A DNA stretch of 64,000 nucleotides, from the NCBI GenBank assembly GCA_030454085.1, contig JAKDJD010000007.1:25759-89758 (forward strand), given 5' to 3'. The position numbers and the translations under genes are program-made. Below are positions 17,525-25,496 of this stretch, in pieces. Numbering within the stretch: the first letter of the stretch is position 1; the number at the start of each line of letters is the position of its first letter. This DNA comes from Kocuria sp. (lineage in GTDB: Bacteria; Actinomycetota; Actinomycetes; Actinomycetales; Micrococcaceae). A model generated the notes under the pieces. That model worked only from the letters and a program-made list of their open reading frames with translations. It was not told the origin of the DNA and made no database searches.

Positions 17525-18724
17525 TCACAGTGACGTGGTCGAATGATCGGGCTCGGGAGAGTCGTCCGAAGCCCACGGCATGTCGGTCGCGTGCTCCCGT
17601 GCCACGGAGCCGCCGACCTCCCGAAGCAGGCGAGGAGCCTCTCGCATCGAATCGTGTGGCTCGTCGACCAGCGCAGAGAGCACGTACACGGCCCGGAACC
17701 CCGTGTCTCGCAGGAGCGGCCAGGGGAGCGTGGTCCTGCCGCAGACGACAACGACCGGCACGTCGGCCGCATCGCCGACCGAGAGCACCCCGAGAGGCGT
17801 CTTGCCGCCCAGGCTCTGCTCATCGAGGCTGCCCTCGCCCGTGACCACCAGGTCTGCGGTCTCGACGGCTTCCCGCAACGACACCAGATCGAGGACGACG
17901 TCGATACCGGGCCGGCGGATCGCCCCGAGGACCGCCAGAGCGGCGTAGCCCGTGCCGCCCGCAGCACCCGCACCCGCGGCATCCGCGGCGCGTCGGGCAG
18001 ATTTGCCGAGCGCGGAGGAGAGACGGTCCCGCAGGCGGAGGAGCCCCGATTCGAGCCGGGCGACGTCGCGCTCGGTGGCTCCCTTCTGGGGAGCGAACAC
18101 GGTCGCCGCGCCACGGGGGCCGGTGAGCGGGTTGTCGACGTCGGCCGCAAGCACGAACTCGGCCTCGGCGATCCCGGGGTGAATACCCGTGACGTCCACC
18201 CTGTCCAGCTTGGACAGGGACCCACCACCATCGGGAAGGTCGTGGCCCGCGGAATCCAACAGTCGAGCTCCCAAGGCCGCCATCAGTCCGGCGCCACCGT
18301 CGGTAGTTGCGCTTCCGCCCACGGCGAGAATGATGCGTGTGCATCCGGCGTCCAGCGCGGCGCGGACTAGTTCCCCCGTGCCACGGCTGGTGGCATCCAA
18401 TGGGGCCCGTACGGGCTCGCCCTCGGCATCCTGCGGAAGGGCCGCAAGCCCCGAAGCAAGGGACATCTCGATCACGGCCTCGGTTCCGTGCCGGGCCCAT
18501 GCGGCGTCCACAGCCCGCCCGACCGGGCCGGTCACGGTCACCTCGTGACGCTCGTACCCGGCCTCGACCGCGGCGTCGAGGGTGCCCTCGCCGCCGTCGG
18601 CCACGGGCAGGAGAATCACGTCGGCGTCGGGGAGGGCTTGTCGCATGCCCTCGCCCATGTGCTCGGCCGCTTCGCGCGCCGTCACGGACCCCTTGAACTT
18701 GTCCGGTGCGACCACAATGCGCAC
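17525..18724 (-). CDS. glxK: Glycerate kinase (GlxK/GarK family)
   Basis: Phosphorylates D-glycerate, the last step of the glyoxylate-to-glycerate route. The GTG at 18724 with GGGAGG gives 399 residues. Characteristic elements are VVAPDKFKGSVTA at the N-terminus, PVADGGEGTLDA, the phosphate-binding AVGGSATTDGGAG, and VVTGEGSLDEQSLGGKTP towards the C-terminus. Length fits the family, apart from a short acidic tail. An unusually strong hairpin lies in the 89-bp gap between gcl and this gene. Confidence 0.94.
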   Translation of the reverse strand: MRIVVAPDKFKGSVTAREAAEHMGEGMRQALPDADVILLPVADGGEGTLDAAVEAGYERHEVTVTGPVGRAVDAAWARHGTEAVIEMSLASGLAALPQDAEGEPVRAPLDATSRGTGELVRAALDAGCTRIILAVGGSATTDGGAGLMAALGARLLDSAGHDLPDGGGSLSKLDRVDVTGIHPGIAEAEFVLAADVDNPLTGPRGAATVFAPQKGATERDVARLESGLLRLRDRLSSALGKSARRAADAAGAGAAGGTGYAALAVLGAIRRPGIDVVLDLVSLREAVETADLVVTGEGSLDEQSLGGKTPLGVLSVGDAADVPVVVVCGRTTLPWPLLRDTGFRAVYVLSALVDEPHDSMREAPRLLREVGGSVAREHATDMPWASDDSPEPDHSTTSL

Positions 18725-18750
18725 TGCTTCCTCCCAAGACTCGGTGCGGT

Positions 18751-18792
18751 GGGACGTCGGGGTGCTCGGAGGCGAGCCTGCCCCGACGTCCC
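18751..18792. other. Intercistronic hairpin between gcl and glxK
   Basis: GGGACGTCGGGG (18751-18762) and CCCCGACGTCCC (18781-18792) form a perfect 12-bp stem; the 18-nt loop contains a further 4-bp helix (CTCG/CGAG). No U-tract follows on the minus-strand transcript. It could be a Rho-independent terminator without a tail, or a processing or stability element separating gcl from glxK and allB. Confidence 0.7.
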
Positions 18793-18813
18793 GTGATTGA
18801 TGATGATCCGGGG

Positions 18814-20589
18814 TCAGTCCATGACCGATATCGCGGTCGGCGCGTCGTCGCCGGACTCGGCCAGGGCCTCGAACTCCGTCACATTGTCCAATTCGGTGCC
18901 CATCGAGATGTTCGTGATCCGCTCCAGAACCGCCTCGACCACCACGGGCACCTGGTGCTCCTGCGACAGAGCCTTCGCCGAGGTCAGCGTCTCGTTGAGT
19001 TTCTCCGGATCCGTGACGCGCATGGCCTTGCAGCCGAGCCCTTCCACGACCTTCAGGTGGTCGACGCCGTATCCCTGCGTCTCCGGGGAATTGATGTTGT
19101 CGAACGCCAGGGAGACGTCCTGCTCCATCTTGAACCCCCGCTGCGACTGACGGATCAGCCCCAGATACGAGTTGTTGACGACCACGTGCACGTACGGAAG
19201 GTTGAACTGCGCCCCGACAGCCAATTCCTCGATCATGAACTGGAAGTCGTAGTCCCCGGACAGGGCGACGACGGTGCGGCCAGGCTGACCGCGGACGACG
19301 CCGAGGGCCGCGGGACACGTCCACCCCAAGGGGCCGGCCTGCCCAGCGTTGATCCACCGGCGAGGGCCGTACACGTGCATGAACTGGGCTCCGGCGATCT
19401 GTGAGAGACCGATAGTGGAAACGTAGGTCACGTCTTCGCCGAAGACCGAATTCATCTCCTCGTACACCCTCTGGGGTTTGATCGGGGTTTCGGTGAAGTG
19501 TGTCTTGCGCTGCATGAGGCCCTTGCGGTGCGCGCACTCCTTGGCCCAGATGCCGTAGTCCGGAACCGAGAAGCCTTCCTTGCGTTCGTGCGCGACCTCG
19601 AGAAGCATGTCGAGGGCCGCGCCCGCATCGGAGGCGATGCCCAAGTCGGGGGAGAAGACCCGGCCGATCTGGGTCGGGTCGACGTCGATGTGCACGAACG
19701 TCCGGCCTTCCCGGTACTTGTCGATCGACCCGGTGTGGCGGTTGGCCCACCGGTTGCCGATCCCCAGGACGAAATCGGATTCGAGGAACGTCTCGTTGGC
19801 GTACCGGTGCGAGGTCTGGATGCCGACCATGCCCGCCATGAGCGGATGATCGTCCGGAAGCGTGCCCCATCCCATCAGCGTGGGGACCACGGGGACACTC
19901 AGCAGCTCCGCCAGTTCGACCAGCTGGTCCGACGCGTCCGCATTGATGACTCCGCCGCCGGCCACGATCAGGGGGCGCTCGGCTGAGAACAGCATGTCCA
20001 GGACCTTTTCGGCCTGGGCGCGGCTCGCCGAGGGCCGCGGAACCACCATCGGCTCGTACAGATCGATGTCGAACTCGATCTCCGCCTGCTGGACGTCGAG
20101 TGGCAGGTCCAAGAGAACCGGTCCGGGACGTCCGGAACGCATGAGGTAGAAGGCCTTCTGGAAGGCGCCGGGAATTTGGCCGGGCTCCAGGACCGTCATG
20201 GCCATCTTGGTGACCGGCTCGGCGATCGACGAGATGTCGACGGCCTGGAAGTCCTCCTTGTGGAGTTTCGCCACCGGAGCCTGACCCGTGATGCAGAGGA
20301 TCGGGATGGAGTCGGCGGAGGCCGAATACATGCCCGTGATCATGTCGGTGCCGGCGGGCCCGGACGTACCGATGCAGACGCCGATGTTGCCCGGAGCCGC
20401 CCTGGTGTAGCCCTCGGCCATGTGCGAGGCGCCTTCGACGTGACGGGCCAGCGTGTGGCGGATGCCGCCATGGGCTCTCATGGCCGAATAGAGCGGGTTG
20501 ATAGCGGCACCGGGCAATCCGAAGGCCTCGGTTGCCCCTTCCTTCTCGAGGATCGCCACGATGGCGTCGACTGTGCGCATCTTGCTCAT
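18814..20589 (-). CDS. gcl: Glyoxylate carboligase
   Basis: A 591-residue ThDP- and FAD-dependent enzyme joining two glyoxylates to tartronate semialdehyde and CO2. The N-terminal Pyr domain carries [16 protein letters not shown]: valine at position 51 replaces the otherwise universal ThDP-activating glutamate, a hallmark of glyoxylate carboligase. The C-terminal PP domain has the GDYDFQ...NN cofactor motif ([11 protein letters not shown] and VVVNNSYLG). Length equals that of E. coli Gcl. It lies between glxR and glxK, with gaps of 54 and 89 bp. Confidence 0.97.
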   Translation of the reverse strand: MSKMRTVDAIVAILEKEGATEAFGLPGAAINPLYSAMRAHGGIRHTLARHVEGASHMAEGYTRAAPGNIGVCIGTSGPAGTDMITGMYSASADSIPILCITGQAPVAKLHKEDFQAVDISSIAEPVTKMAMTVLEPGQIPGAFQKAFYLMRSGRPGPVLLDLPLDVQQAEIEFDIDLYEPMVVPRPSASRAQAEKVLDMLFSAERPLIVAGGGVINADASDQLVELAELLSVPVVPTLMGWGTLPDDHPLMAGMVGIQTSHRYANETFLESDFVLGIGNRWANRHTGSIDKYREGRTFVHIDVDPTQIGRVFSPDLGIASDAGAALDMLLEVAHERKEGFSVPDYGIWAKECAHRKGLMQRKTHFTETPIKPQRVYEEMNSVFGEDVTYVSTIGLSQIAGAQFMHVYGPRRWINAGQAGPLGWTCPAALGVVRGQPGRTVVALSGDYDFQFMIEELAVGAQFNLPYVHVVVNNSYLGLIRQSQRGFKMEQDVSLAFDNINSPETQGYGVDHLKVVEGLGCKAMRVTDPEKLNETLTSAKALSQEHQVPVVVEAVLERITNISMGTELDNVTEFEALAESGDDAPTAISVMD

Positions 20590-20643
20590 GATGTTCTCCT
20601 TGTCTTCGGGTCCGCTCCGCGGCTGCGCGCGGGCTCGACGTCC

Positions 20644-21528
20644 CTACTTCTGGTCGGTTCCGGAGAGGTCCTGGGCCAGCTTGAACAGCCCGGAGTGATC
20701 CAGGCCGCCGTCGCCACGGGCCACGAGGGCCGAGACCAACTGGGCCACCAGGCCGCCCAACGGAATAGTCACGCCGGCCTCCCTGGCCGCGGCGGTGACG
20801 ATCCCCATGTCCTTGTTGTGCAGCGCGAGCCGGAAACCGGGATCGAAATTGCGGTCGAGCATCTTCTGGCCCTTCTGGTCCAGAACCTTGGACCCGGCCA
20901 GTCCGCCACCGAGGACCTTGAGTGCTGCGTCAGTGTCGACTCCATAGGCCTCGAGGAACACGACCGCCTCGGCCAGAAGCTCGATGTTTCCCGCAACGAT
21001 GAGCTGGTTGGCCGCCTTGACGGTCTGGCCCGAGCCGGAGGGGCCGACGTGCACGATCGTCGAGCCGACGACGTCCAACACGTCCTTGGCGGCCTCGAAG
21101 TCTGCGTTCTCGCCGCCGACCATGATGGACAGGACGCCGTCGATCGCGCCTTGTTCGCCGCCGGATACCGGGGCATCCAAGGGGCGCAACCCGGCCTTGC
21201 GGGCCGCCTCGGCCAGTTCGCCGGCAATATCGGGTCGAATCGTGGAGGCGTCGATCCAGAGCGCGCCGTTTTCGGCGTTCGCGAAGACACCGTCGTCGCC
21301 CTCGACCACGGCCTGGACGTCGGGGGAGTCCGGGACCATGGTGATGACGGCCTCGGCGCCCTTCACGGCGTCGGCCACGGAATCGGCCGCGGTTCCGCCG
21401 GCCTCGGCGAGCGTCTGCGCCTTCTCCGGCGAGCGGTTGTAGCCGACGACGTCGTGGCCCGCCGCGACGAGGTTCTTTGCCATGGGCAGTCCCATGATTC
21501 CCAATCCGATGACTGCGATCCTGGTCAT
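20644..21528 (-). CDS. glxR: Tartronate semialdehyde reductase
   Basis: A 294-residue beta-hydroxyacid dehydrogenase reducing tartronate semialdehyde to D-glycerate. It has the Rossmann GLGIMGLPMAKNL near the N-terminus, the substrate-binding DAPVSGGEQGA (118-128), the catalytic Lys171 in GQTVKAANQLIVAG, and NKDMGIV near residue 238. GGAGAAGG precedes the ATG. Placed between hyi and gcl, it supplies the second step after carboligation. Confidence 0.95.
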   Translation of the reverse strand: MTRIAVIGLGIMGLPMAKNLVAAGHDVVGYNRSPEKAQTLAEAGGTAADSVADAVKGAEAVITMVPDSPDVQAVVEGDDGVFANAENGALWIDASTIRPDIAGELAEAARKAGLRPLDAPVSGGEQGAIDGVLSIMVGGENADFEAAKDVLDVVGSTIVHVGPSGSGQTVKAANQLIVAGNIELLAEAVVFLEAYGVDTDAALKVLGGGLAGSKVLDQKGQKMLDRNFDPGFRLALHNKDMGIVTAAAREAGVTIPLGGLVAQLVSALVARGDGGLDHSGLFKLAQDLSGTDQK

Positions 21529-21580
21529 GTCCTTCTCCTTATGAGTTCTTACTGTTTTTTCTCGGTAGTGCTTGGGTCGT

Positions 21581-22366
21581 TCAGGCCCGGCGTTCGCGGG
21601 GAAGCCACGCGAACGGGTCTTCCTGCGAGGCCTTGTACTCGAGACCGATCACGCCCTGGTACCCCAGTTCCTCGGAACGATTGATCCATTGCTCGAGGGG
21701 AAGGTCGCCGGTTCCCGGCTCGTTGCGGCCCGGGTGGTCCGCAATCTGGATGTGGCCGAAATCGGCGGCGTGCTCTTCGACCACGCGAGCGACGTCGTCG
21801 CCGTTGGCCGCCAAATGATAGAAGTCGGCGAGCAGTTTGACGTTGTCCCGGTCGACTTTGGCGATGACGGACAGGGCGTCCGCCGCGGTCTTCAGCGGGT
21901 AGGCTTCGGTGCCCGAAACCGGCTCGACCAGGACGACGCCGTCAACGGCGGCGACGGCGTCTGCCGCCCGACGCAGGTTCTCGACGGCCAAGCGGTCCTG
22001 GGCCGCGGGGTTCTCCCCGTCCACGCGGTTGCCGTAGAGCGCATTGAAGGCCTTGCAACCGGTCGCGCGGGCGATCTTGAGGACGGGGTCGATGTTGGCG
22101 CGGAATTCCTCCGAGCGGGACTCCTGGGACAGGACCCCGCGTTCCCCACCGGGCATATCGCCTGCGTAGAAGTTCAACCCGGTCAGCTGCACGCCTGCGT
22201 CATCGAGGGCGCTCACGAAGGCCTCAATTTCGACGTCGGATGGGGTCGGCGTCTGAAAGGGCCACCAGAACTCTGCTCGAGTGAACCCGGCGTCCGCCAC
22301 GGCCTGTGGGCGCTCATCGACGGGGCGGTCTGTCAGCAAGATCGAGGCGTTGACGGTGTAGCTCAC
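21581..22366 (-). CDS. hyi: Hydroxypyruvate isomerase family protein
   Basis: A 261-residue TIM-barrel protein starting at GTG 22366 behind AGGAGG. It resembles Hyi: NASILLTDRP at the start, GLNFYAGDMPGGERG, FNALYGNRV, VLVEPVSG, KLLADFYHL and HIQIADHPGRNEPGTG with conserved metal ligands. Hyi interconverts hydroxypyruvate and tartronate semialdehyde. It is the first gene of the hyi-glxR-gcl-glxK-allB operon, and a candidate AllR site lies 54 bp upstream. Confidence 0.93.
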   Translation of the reverse strand: MSYTVNASILLTDRPVDERPQAVADAGFTRAEFWWPFQTPTPSDVEIEAFVSALDDAGVQLTGLNFYAGDMPGGERGVLSQESRSEEFRANIDPVLKIARATGCKAFNALYGNRVDGENPAAQDRLAVENLRRAADAVAAVDGVVLVEPVSGTEAYPLKTAADALSVIAKVDRDNVKLLADFYHLAANGDDVARVVEEHAADFGHIQIADHPGRNEPGTGDLPLEQWINRSEELGYQGVIGLEYKASQEDPFAWLPRERRA

Positions 22367-22419
22367 GGTGTTCCTCCTGTGTGCGGTTGCGTGTCCCGAC
22401 CTCTATAAATTTCGGGATG

Positions 22420-22435
22420 CGGAAGCTAACTTCTG
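22420..22435. promoter_or_regulatory. Candidate AllR (IclR-family) operator upstream of hyi
   Basis: CGGAAGCTAACTTCTG is an inverted repeat (GAAG/CTTC) with the same 16-bp layout as sites upstream of maeB and uraD. It lies 54 bp before the hyi start and overlaps the -35 position of a possible promoter whose -10 would be TATAGA (minus strand, 22407-22402). Confidence 0.45.
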
Positions 22436-22608
22436 TTCTATGAAAACACTAGGTGAGGTTGTGATGTGCGTCAACCATGAAATTCGGCGCTCCCTGCCCG
22501 GTGGATCGTGGTTCGTGGTGGCGGGTGGGCTGGCGCTGGGACCGGCGCGGGCCGCGTGCGCCATGGTGGCGGTCGAGGCACGGGCCGGGGCACGTCTGCG
22601 GCGGCGAC

Positions 22609-22690
22609 GTGGCGGTATCGTGCGGAATTTCGGCCCGAAACGCACAAACCCGCCACCTCGCGGTCAAAGCTGCACGGGATTGCCACCTGG
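22609..22690. repeat. TGCCACCT-type palindromic repeat
   Basis: The left arm GTGGCGGTATCGTGCGGAAT and the right arm ACGCACAAACCCGCCACCTCG (two parts) form a dyad around TTTCGGCCCGAAA. It is followed by an extra unit GCTGCACGGGATTGCCACCTGG (in two parts). Similar elements are at 38996-39082 and 56781-56870, and one is cut off at 63978-64000. Confidence 0.65.
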
Positions 22691-22730
22691 AGGGGGCGAG
22701 TGGCGATGTCGGGGGCGTGCGGGGTCCCAA

Positions 22731-22835
22731 TGGGTGGCGTTTGTCCGATTGGGAGGCATTTCCCCAAGTTAGGAGGTGGTTGAAACCCCTCCAGCGAGGG
22801 GTAACCGGCTCTGAATCGGGTAACCGCCACACAAC
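22731..22835. repeat. Long palindromic intergenic repeat, copy B
   Basis: Outer arms TGGGTGGCGTTTGTCCGATT (22731-22750) and AATCGGGTAACCGCCACACA (from 22814) enclose GTTAGGAGGTGGTTG/AAACCCCTCC. The total length of 105 bp matches copies A and C. It begins 40 bp after the short repeat at 22609-22690. Confidence 0.7.
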
Positions 22836-23262
22836 CCGCGGCCCCAGAGCCTGCGCGGCCCCAGAGCCTGCGCGGCCCGGTAGCCTGCGTGGTTGCCTGG
22901 TCCGAGGGTTACGGCTCGCGTGCTCGCCAAGAGAGTGGTGTCTTGGCCCGTACGATGCGAAGCCAAAACGTCCATCATGTCTCGTGCGGCGTGCTAGGCA
23001 CCGCTGACTAGGGCAAACCGGACCAAGTCCGGTGGCAATCGAGAAAAGGCTCAGATGTCGATCAACTGCGGACCTGACTCCGAACCAGCCGCACGTCGGG
23101 GACGGTTCAAGCCGAAAAGTGAACCGAGCCAGCCGTGACCACGTTCAAGCCCCGACACAGCAGCCGCACGCACGCCCGACTCCCGAACCGGCCGCAATCA
23201 CGTCCGACGCCGGCCCCGAGCCGGCCGCACGCGCGCTCAGCCCCGGCACCCGACCCCTTGAC

Positions 23263-24105
23263 TCAGCCGCGGGCGTGGCCCCCGAGGGCCAGGGGCGCGT
23301 GCCGGTTGACGTCCTTGTAGAGCAGGTAGCGGAAAGGTTTGGGCCCACCGGCGTAGCAGGCCTGAGGGCAGAACGCCCTCAGCCACATGAAGTCGCCTTC
23401 CTGGACCTCGACCCAGTCCTCATTGAGTCGATAGACGGCCTGGCCTTCAAGGACGTAGAGGCCGTGCTCCATCACGTGGGTTTCCGCGAAGGGGATGATG
23501 CCGCCGGGTTGGAAGGTCACCACGGTCACGTGCATGTCGTGCCGGAGGTCCTCGGGGTCGACGAAGCGTGTCGTCGCCCATCGGCCCTCCGTCTCCGGCA
23601 TGGGCGTGGGCTCGATGTCCCGGTCGCTCGTGACGAAGGACGCGGGGCGATCAAGCCCTGATACCTCCTGGTACCTTTTCCTGATCCACATGAACCGTGC
23701 GGGTGACTGATCGTGGTTGTGCGCAGACCAGTCGGCACCAGGGGCCAGAAATGCGTATCCTCCGTCCGTCAGCCGATGGGTCTGTCCGTCGAGGGTCAGA
23801 TCGAGCGCGCCCTCGAGCAGGAACAGGACGGCTTCGGCGTCCGGATCCTCTTCCGGCCTGTCCGAGCCCCCGCCTGGGGAAACCTCGACCATGTACTGGG
23901 AGAAGGTCTCTGCGAACCCGGTCAGCGGGCGCGCGAGCACCCAGAGTCGGGTGTGTTCCCAAAAGGGCAGGACGGAGGCCACGATATCCCGCTGGGTCCC
24001 GCGGGGGATGACGGCATAGGCCTCGCGGAAGAGCGCACGATCGGTGAGCAGATCGGTCTGCGGGGGATGGCCGCCGTGGGTGGCCCAATAGGTGTGATCG
24101 CTCAT
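23263..24105 (-). CDS. allE: (S)-ureidoglycine aminohydrolase
   Basis: Converts (S)-ureidoglycine to (S)-ureidoglycolate and ammonia. The ATG at 24105 with CAGGAGA gives 280 residues. It is a bicupin of the YlbA/AllE family: the first cupin is around residues 60-140 (DAEAVLFLLEGALDLTLDGQ), and the second carries the metal-binding PFAETHVMEHGLYVLEGQ. The diagnostic C-terminal part is PFRYLLYKDVNRHAP. Its start overlaps the stop of the DUF6986 gene by 4 bp (ATGA). Last gene of the maeB-aceB-DUF6986-allE operon. Confidence 0.92.
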   Translation of the reverse strand: MSDHTYWATHGGHPPQTDLLTDRALFREAYAVIPRGTQRDIVASVLPFWEHTRLWVLARPLTGFAETFSQYMVEVSPGGGSDRPEEDPDAEAVLFLLEGALDLTLDGQTHRLTDGGYAFLAPGADWSAHNHDQSPARFMWIRKRYQEVSGLDRPASFVTSDRDIEPTPMPETEGRWATTRFVDPEDLRHDMHVTVVTFQPGGIIPFAETHVMEHGLYVLEGQAVYRLNEDWVEVQEGDFMWLRAFCPQACYAGGPKPFRYLLYKDVNRHAPLALGGHARG

Positions 24106-25496
24106 GGTGTTTCTCCTGTCGTCGGTGGTGCTGCGGGCCCCGGCATCGCCACGGAGCGGACGGTTTGTCGATCCAGTCCGGCGCCGGCCAGGTCCTCCTC
24201 GGTCACGGCCCCGCAAAGGAGCCCGCGGTGCAAGTACACGGCCAGGGCGCGGGCCGTGGCCGGCTCGTCCGCCACATCCGCAGCCTCGATGCCCGGAACG
24301 GAACGACCCGAGTAGGCCAAGAGTCGACGGGCCGCATCGGGGAATGCACGTCGGTAGAAGTCATAGGTCGCGAGGTAACGGGTCGCGAGCTGATGAGCAT
24401 GCAGGTCCCAGCCCTGATAGATGCCTCGACCCAGGGAACGGCGCACCAGTCGCGCGTGCAGCGCCCAGGTTCTCGACCGCTGGTCCGCGTCCCCGACGGG
24501 AAGCTGATTGGTAGAACCGTCCGACAGGTGCACCCCCGTCCCGGCGACCGCGACCTGCATGACGCTCTTCGCGTGGTCGGCGGCCGGGTGCTCCAGGGAC
24601 TGGAATTCCCCGGAGATTCCGAGCGACGCCGAGTAGTCGTACGTGCCGTAGTGCAGAGAGGATACTCGGCCTTCGGCGGCCCGGAGCATCCCCGGAATCG
24701 GACAGGTTCCGTCCAGACCCAGGATCATGGGGGCCGTTTCCATCTGAATCTCGAATTCGAGCCGCCCGAGGGGCAGACCGAGGGTGTTCTCGAGAGCGCG
24801 GCAGGCCTCGACCATGACCCGTACCTGATCCGTATCGGAGACCTTGGGCAGGGTCAGGACCATCCCGGGAGGAAGACCGTCCGCGCTGACACCTGCCTCT
24901 GCGAGGCCGCCCTTGCGCACCAACGTGGTGAGGAACAGATCCAGCGACCGGAGACCCCGGCGGCGCGTCGACGCCTCGAAGCTCTTGAACCGGATGCCCG
25001 CGCAGGCCGGGGCCGGGGAGAGCCCGTGGTGCCTGTTGAGGGCAAAGGCGGCCACCGTGTGTGCCGCTTCGACAGCGGCGTCGTCCTCCTCCGCATCAGA
25101 GCGGAGCCCGAAGCCGTCTTCCAGGTCCAGGCGCAGATCCTCGATGGGCTCCGTACGCAGTTTCTCGGCCACACGGTCGACGACGTCGTCGGAACCCTCT
25201 CGATCGATCTCGGCGAGTTCGGCCAGGACGCCCAGGCCACCCGCGGCCTCGGCGGCGTCGAGGGCCGCCCGGCCCCACTCTGCCGGCGTCCGTTCGGTAA
25301 CCAGGTCGGCGGGGACGTAGCACGTGTGCACGGGTTGTCGTCTGCCGTTGTCTCCCGGAAAGAACCGTTCGAGGTCGGCGTCCGTCCCCGCCAGCAACCG
25401 ATCGGCTCGGGCGGCGAATTCTCCGGGCAGACTTCCTCTGCAAGTGTCCTTCTCGGTTCCCACCGCCGCGTCCTGCACGGCAACGGGCCGGCTCAC
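24102..25496 (-). CDS. CitE/HpcH-like TIM-barrel protein (DUF6986 type), function unknown
   Basis: A 464-residue protein from the GTG that overlaps the aceB stop (GTGA, 25496-25493). Its sequence fits the HpcH/HpaI-citrate lyase beta (CitE) fold: RLDLEDGFG near residue 121, RFKSFEAS, LTLPKVSDTDQV, the probable Mg-ligand segment EIQMETAPMILG, and HYGTYDYSASLGI. I assign it to the uncharacterised DUF6986 group from memory of such sequences. Coupling to malate synthase upstream and allE downstream suggests a glyoxylate-related reaction (aldol or Claisen type), but no activity can be claimed. CitE-like relatives such as CLYBL can make malate from glyoxylate and acetyl-CoA. Confidence 0.75.
   Translation of the reverse strand: MSRPVAVQDAAVGTEKDTCRGSLPGEFAARADRLLAGTDADLERFFPGDNGRRQPVHTCYVPADLVTERTPAEWGRAALDAAEAAGGLGVLAELAEIDREGSDDVVDRVAEKLRTEPIEDLRLDLEDGFGLRSDAEEDDAAVEAAHTVAAFALNRHHGLSPAPACAGIRFKSFEASTRRRGLRSLDLFLTTLVRKGGLAEAGVSADGLPPGMVLTLPKVSDTDQVRVMVEACRALENTLGLPLGRLEFEIQMETAPMILGLDGTCPIPGMLRAAEGRVSSLHYGTYDYSASLGISGEFQSLEHPAADHAKSVMQVAVAGTGVHLSDGSTNQLPVGDADQRSRTWALHARLVRRSLGRGIYQGWDLHAHQLATRYLATYDFYRRAFPDAARRLLAYSGRSVPGIEAADVADEPATARALAVYLHRGLLCGAVTEEDLAGAGLDRQTVRSVAMPGPAAPPTTGETP

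Larger units (their letters stand above)
22367..23262. other. Intergenic region with two repeat elements
   Basis: About 900 bp without a supported gene. It contains the hyi control region, the short repeat (22609-22690), the long palindromic repeat (22731-22835), an 18-bp tandem duplication of CCCCAGAGCCTGCGCGGC (near 22842-22878), and a stretch at about 23060-23275 with loosely repeated GAACCRGCCGCACG-like units. A small hairpin ACCGGAC-CAA-GTCCGGT lies near 23015. Open frames here change composition abruptly and look spurious. Confidence 0.5.

Noticed and set aside
22449..22832. Minus-strand reading frames with WRLPD, NHLLT and NRHP-like peptides here and at 13916-14239 and 56304-57008
   Set aside because: They coincide with the palindromic repeat copies, share peptide fragments only there, and lack ribosome-binding sites. 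They are translations of repeats, not genes.
22842..22878. Two tandem CCCCAGAGCCTGCGCGGC units as a possible CRISPR or satellite
   Set aside because: Only two contiguous copies with no spacers; a simple local duplication.
22990..23060. AGGGCAAACC followed by a hairpin, reminiscent of a cyclic-di-GMP (GEMM) riboswitch
   Set aside because: The GNRA tetraloop, the downstream GACGCAAAGC block and a pairing stem are not present in order. The gene to its right is on the opposite strand.
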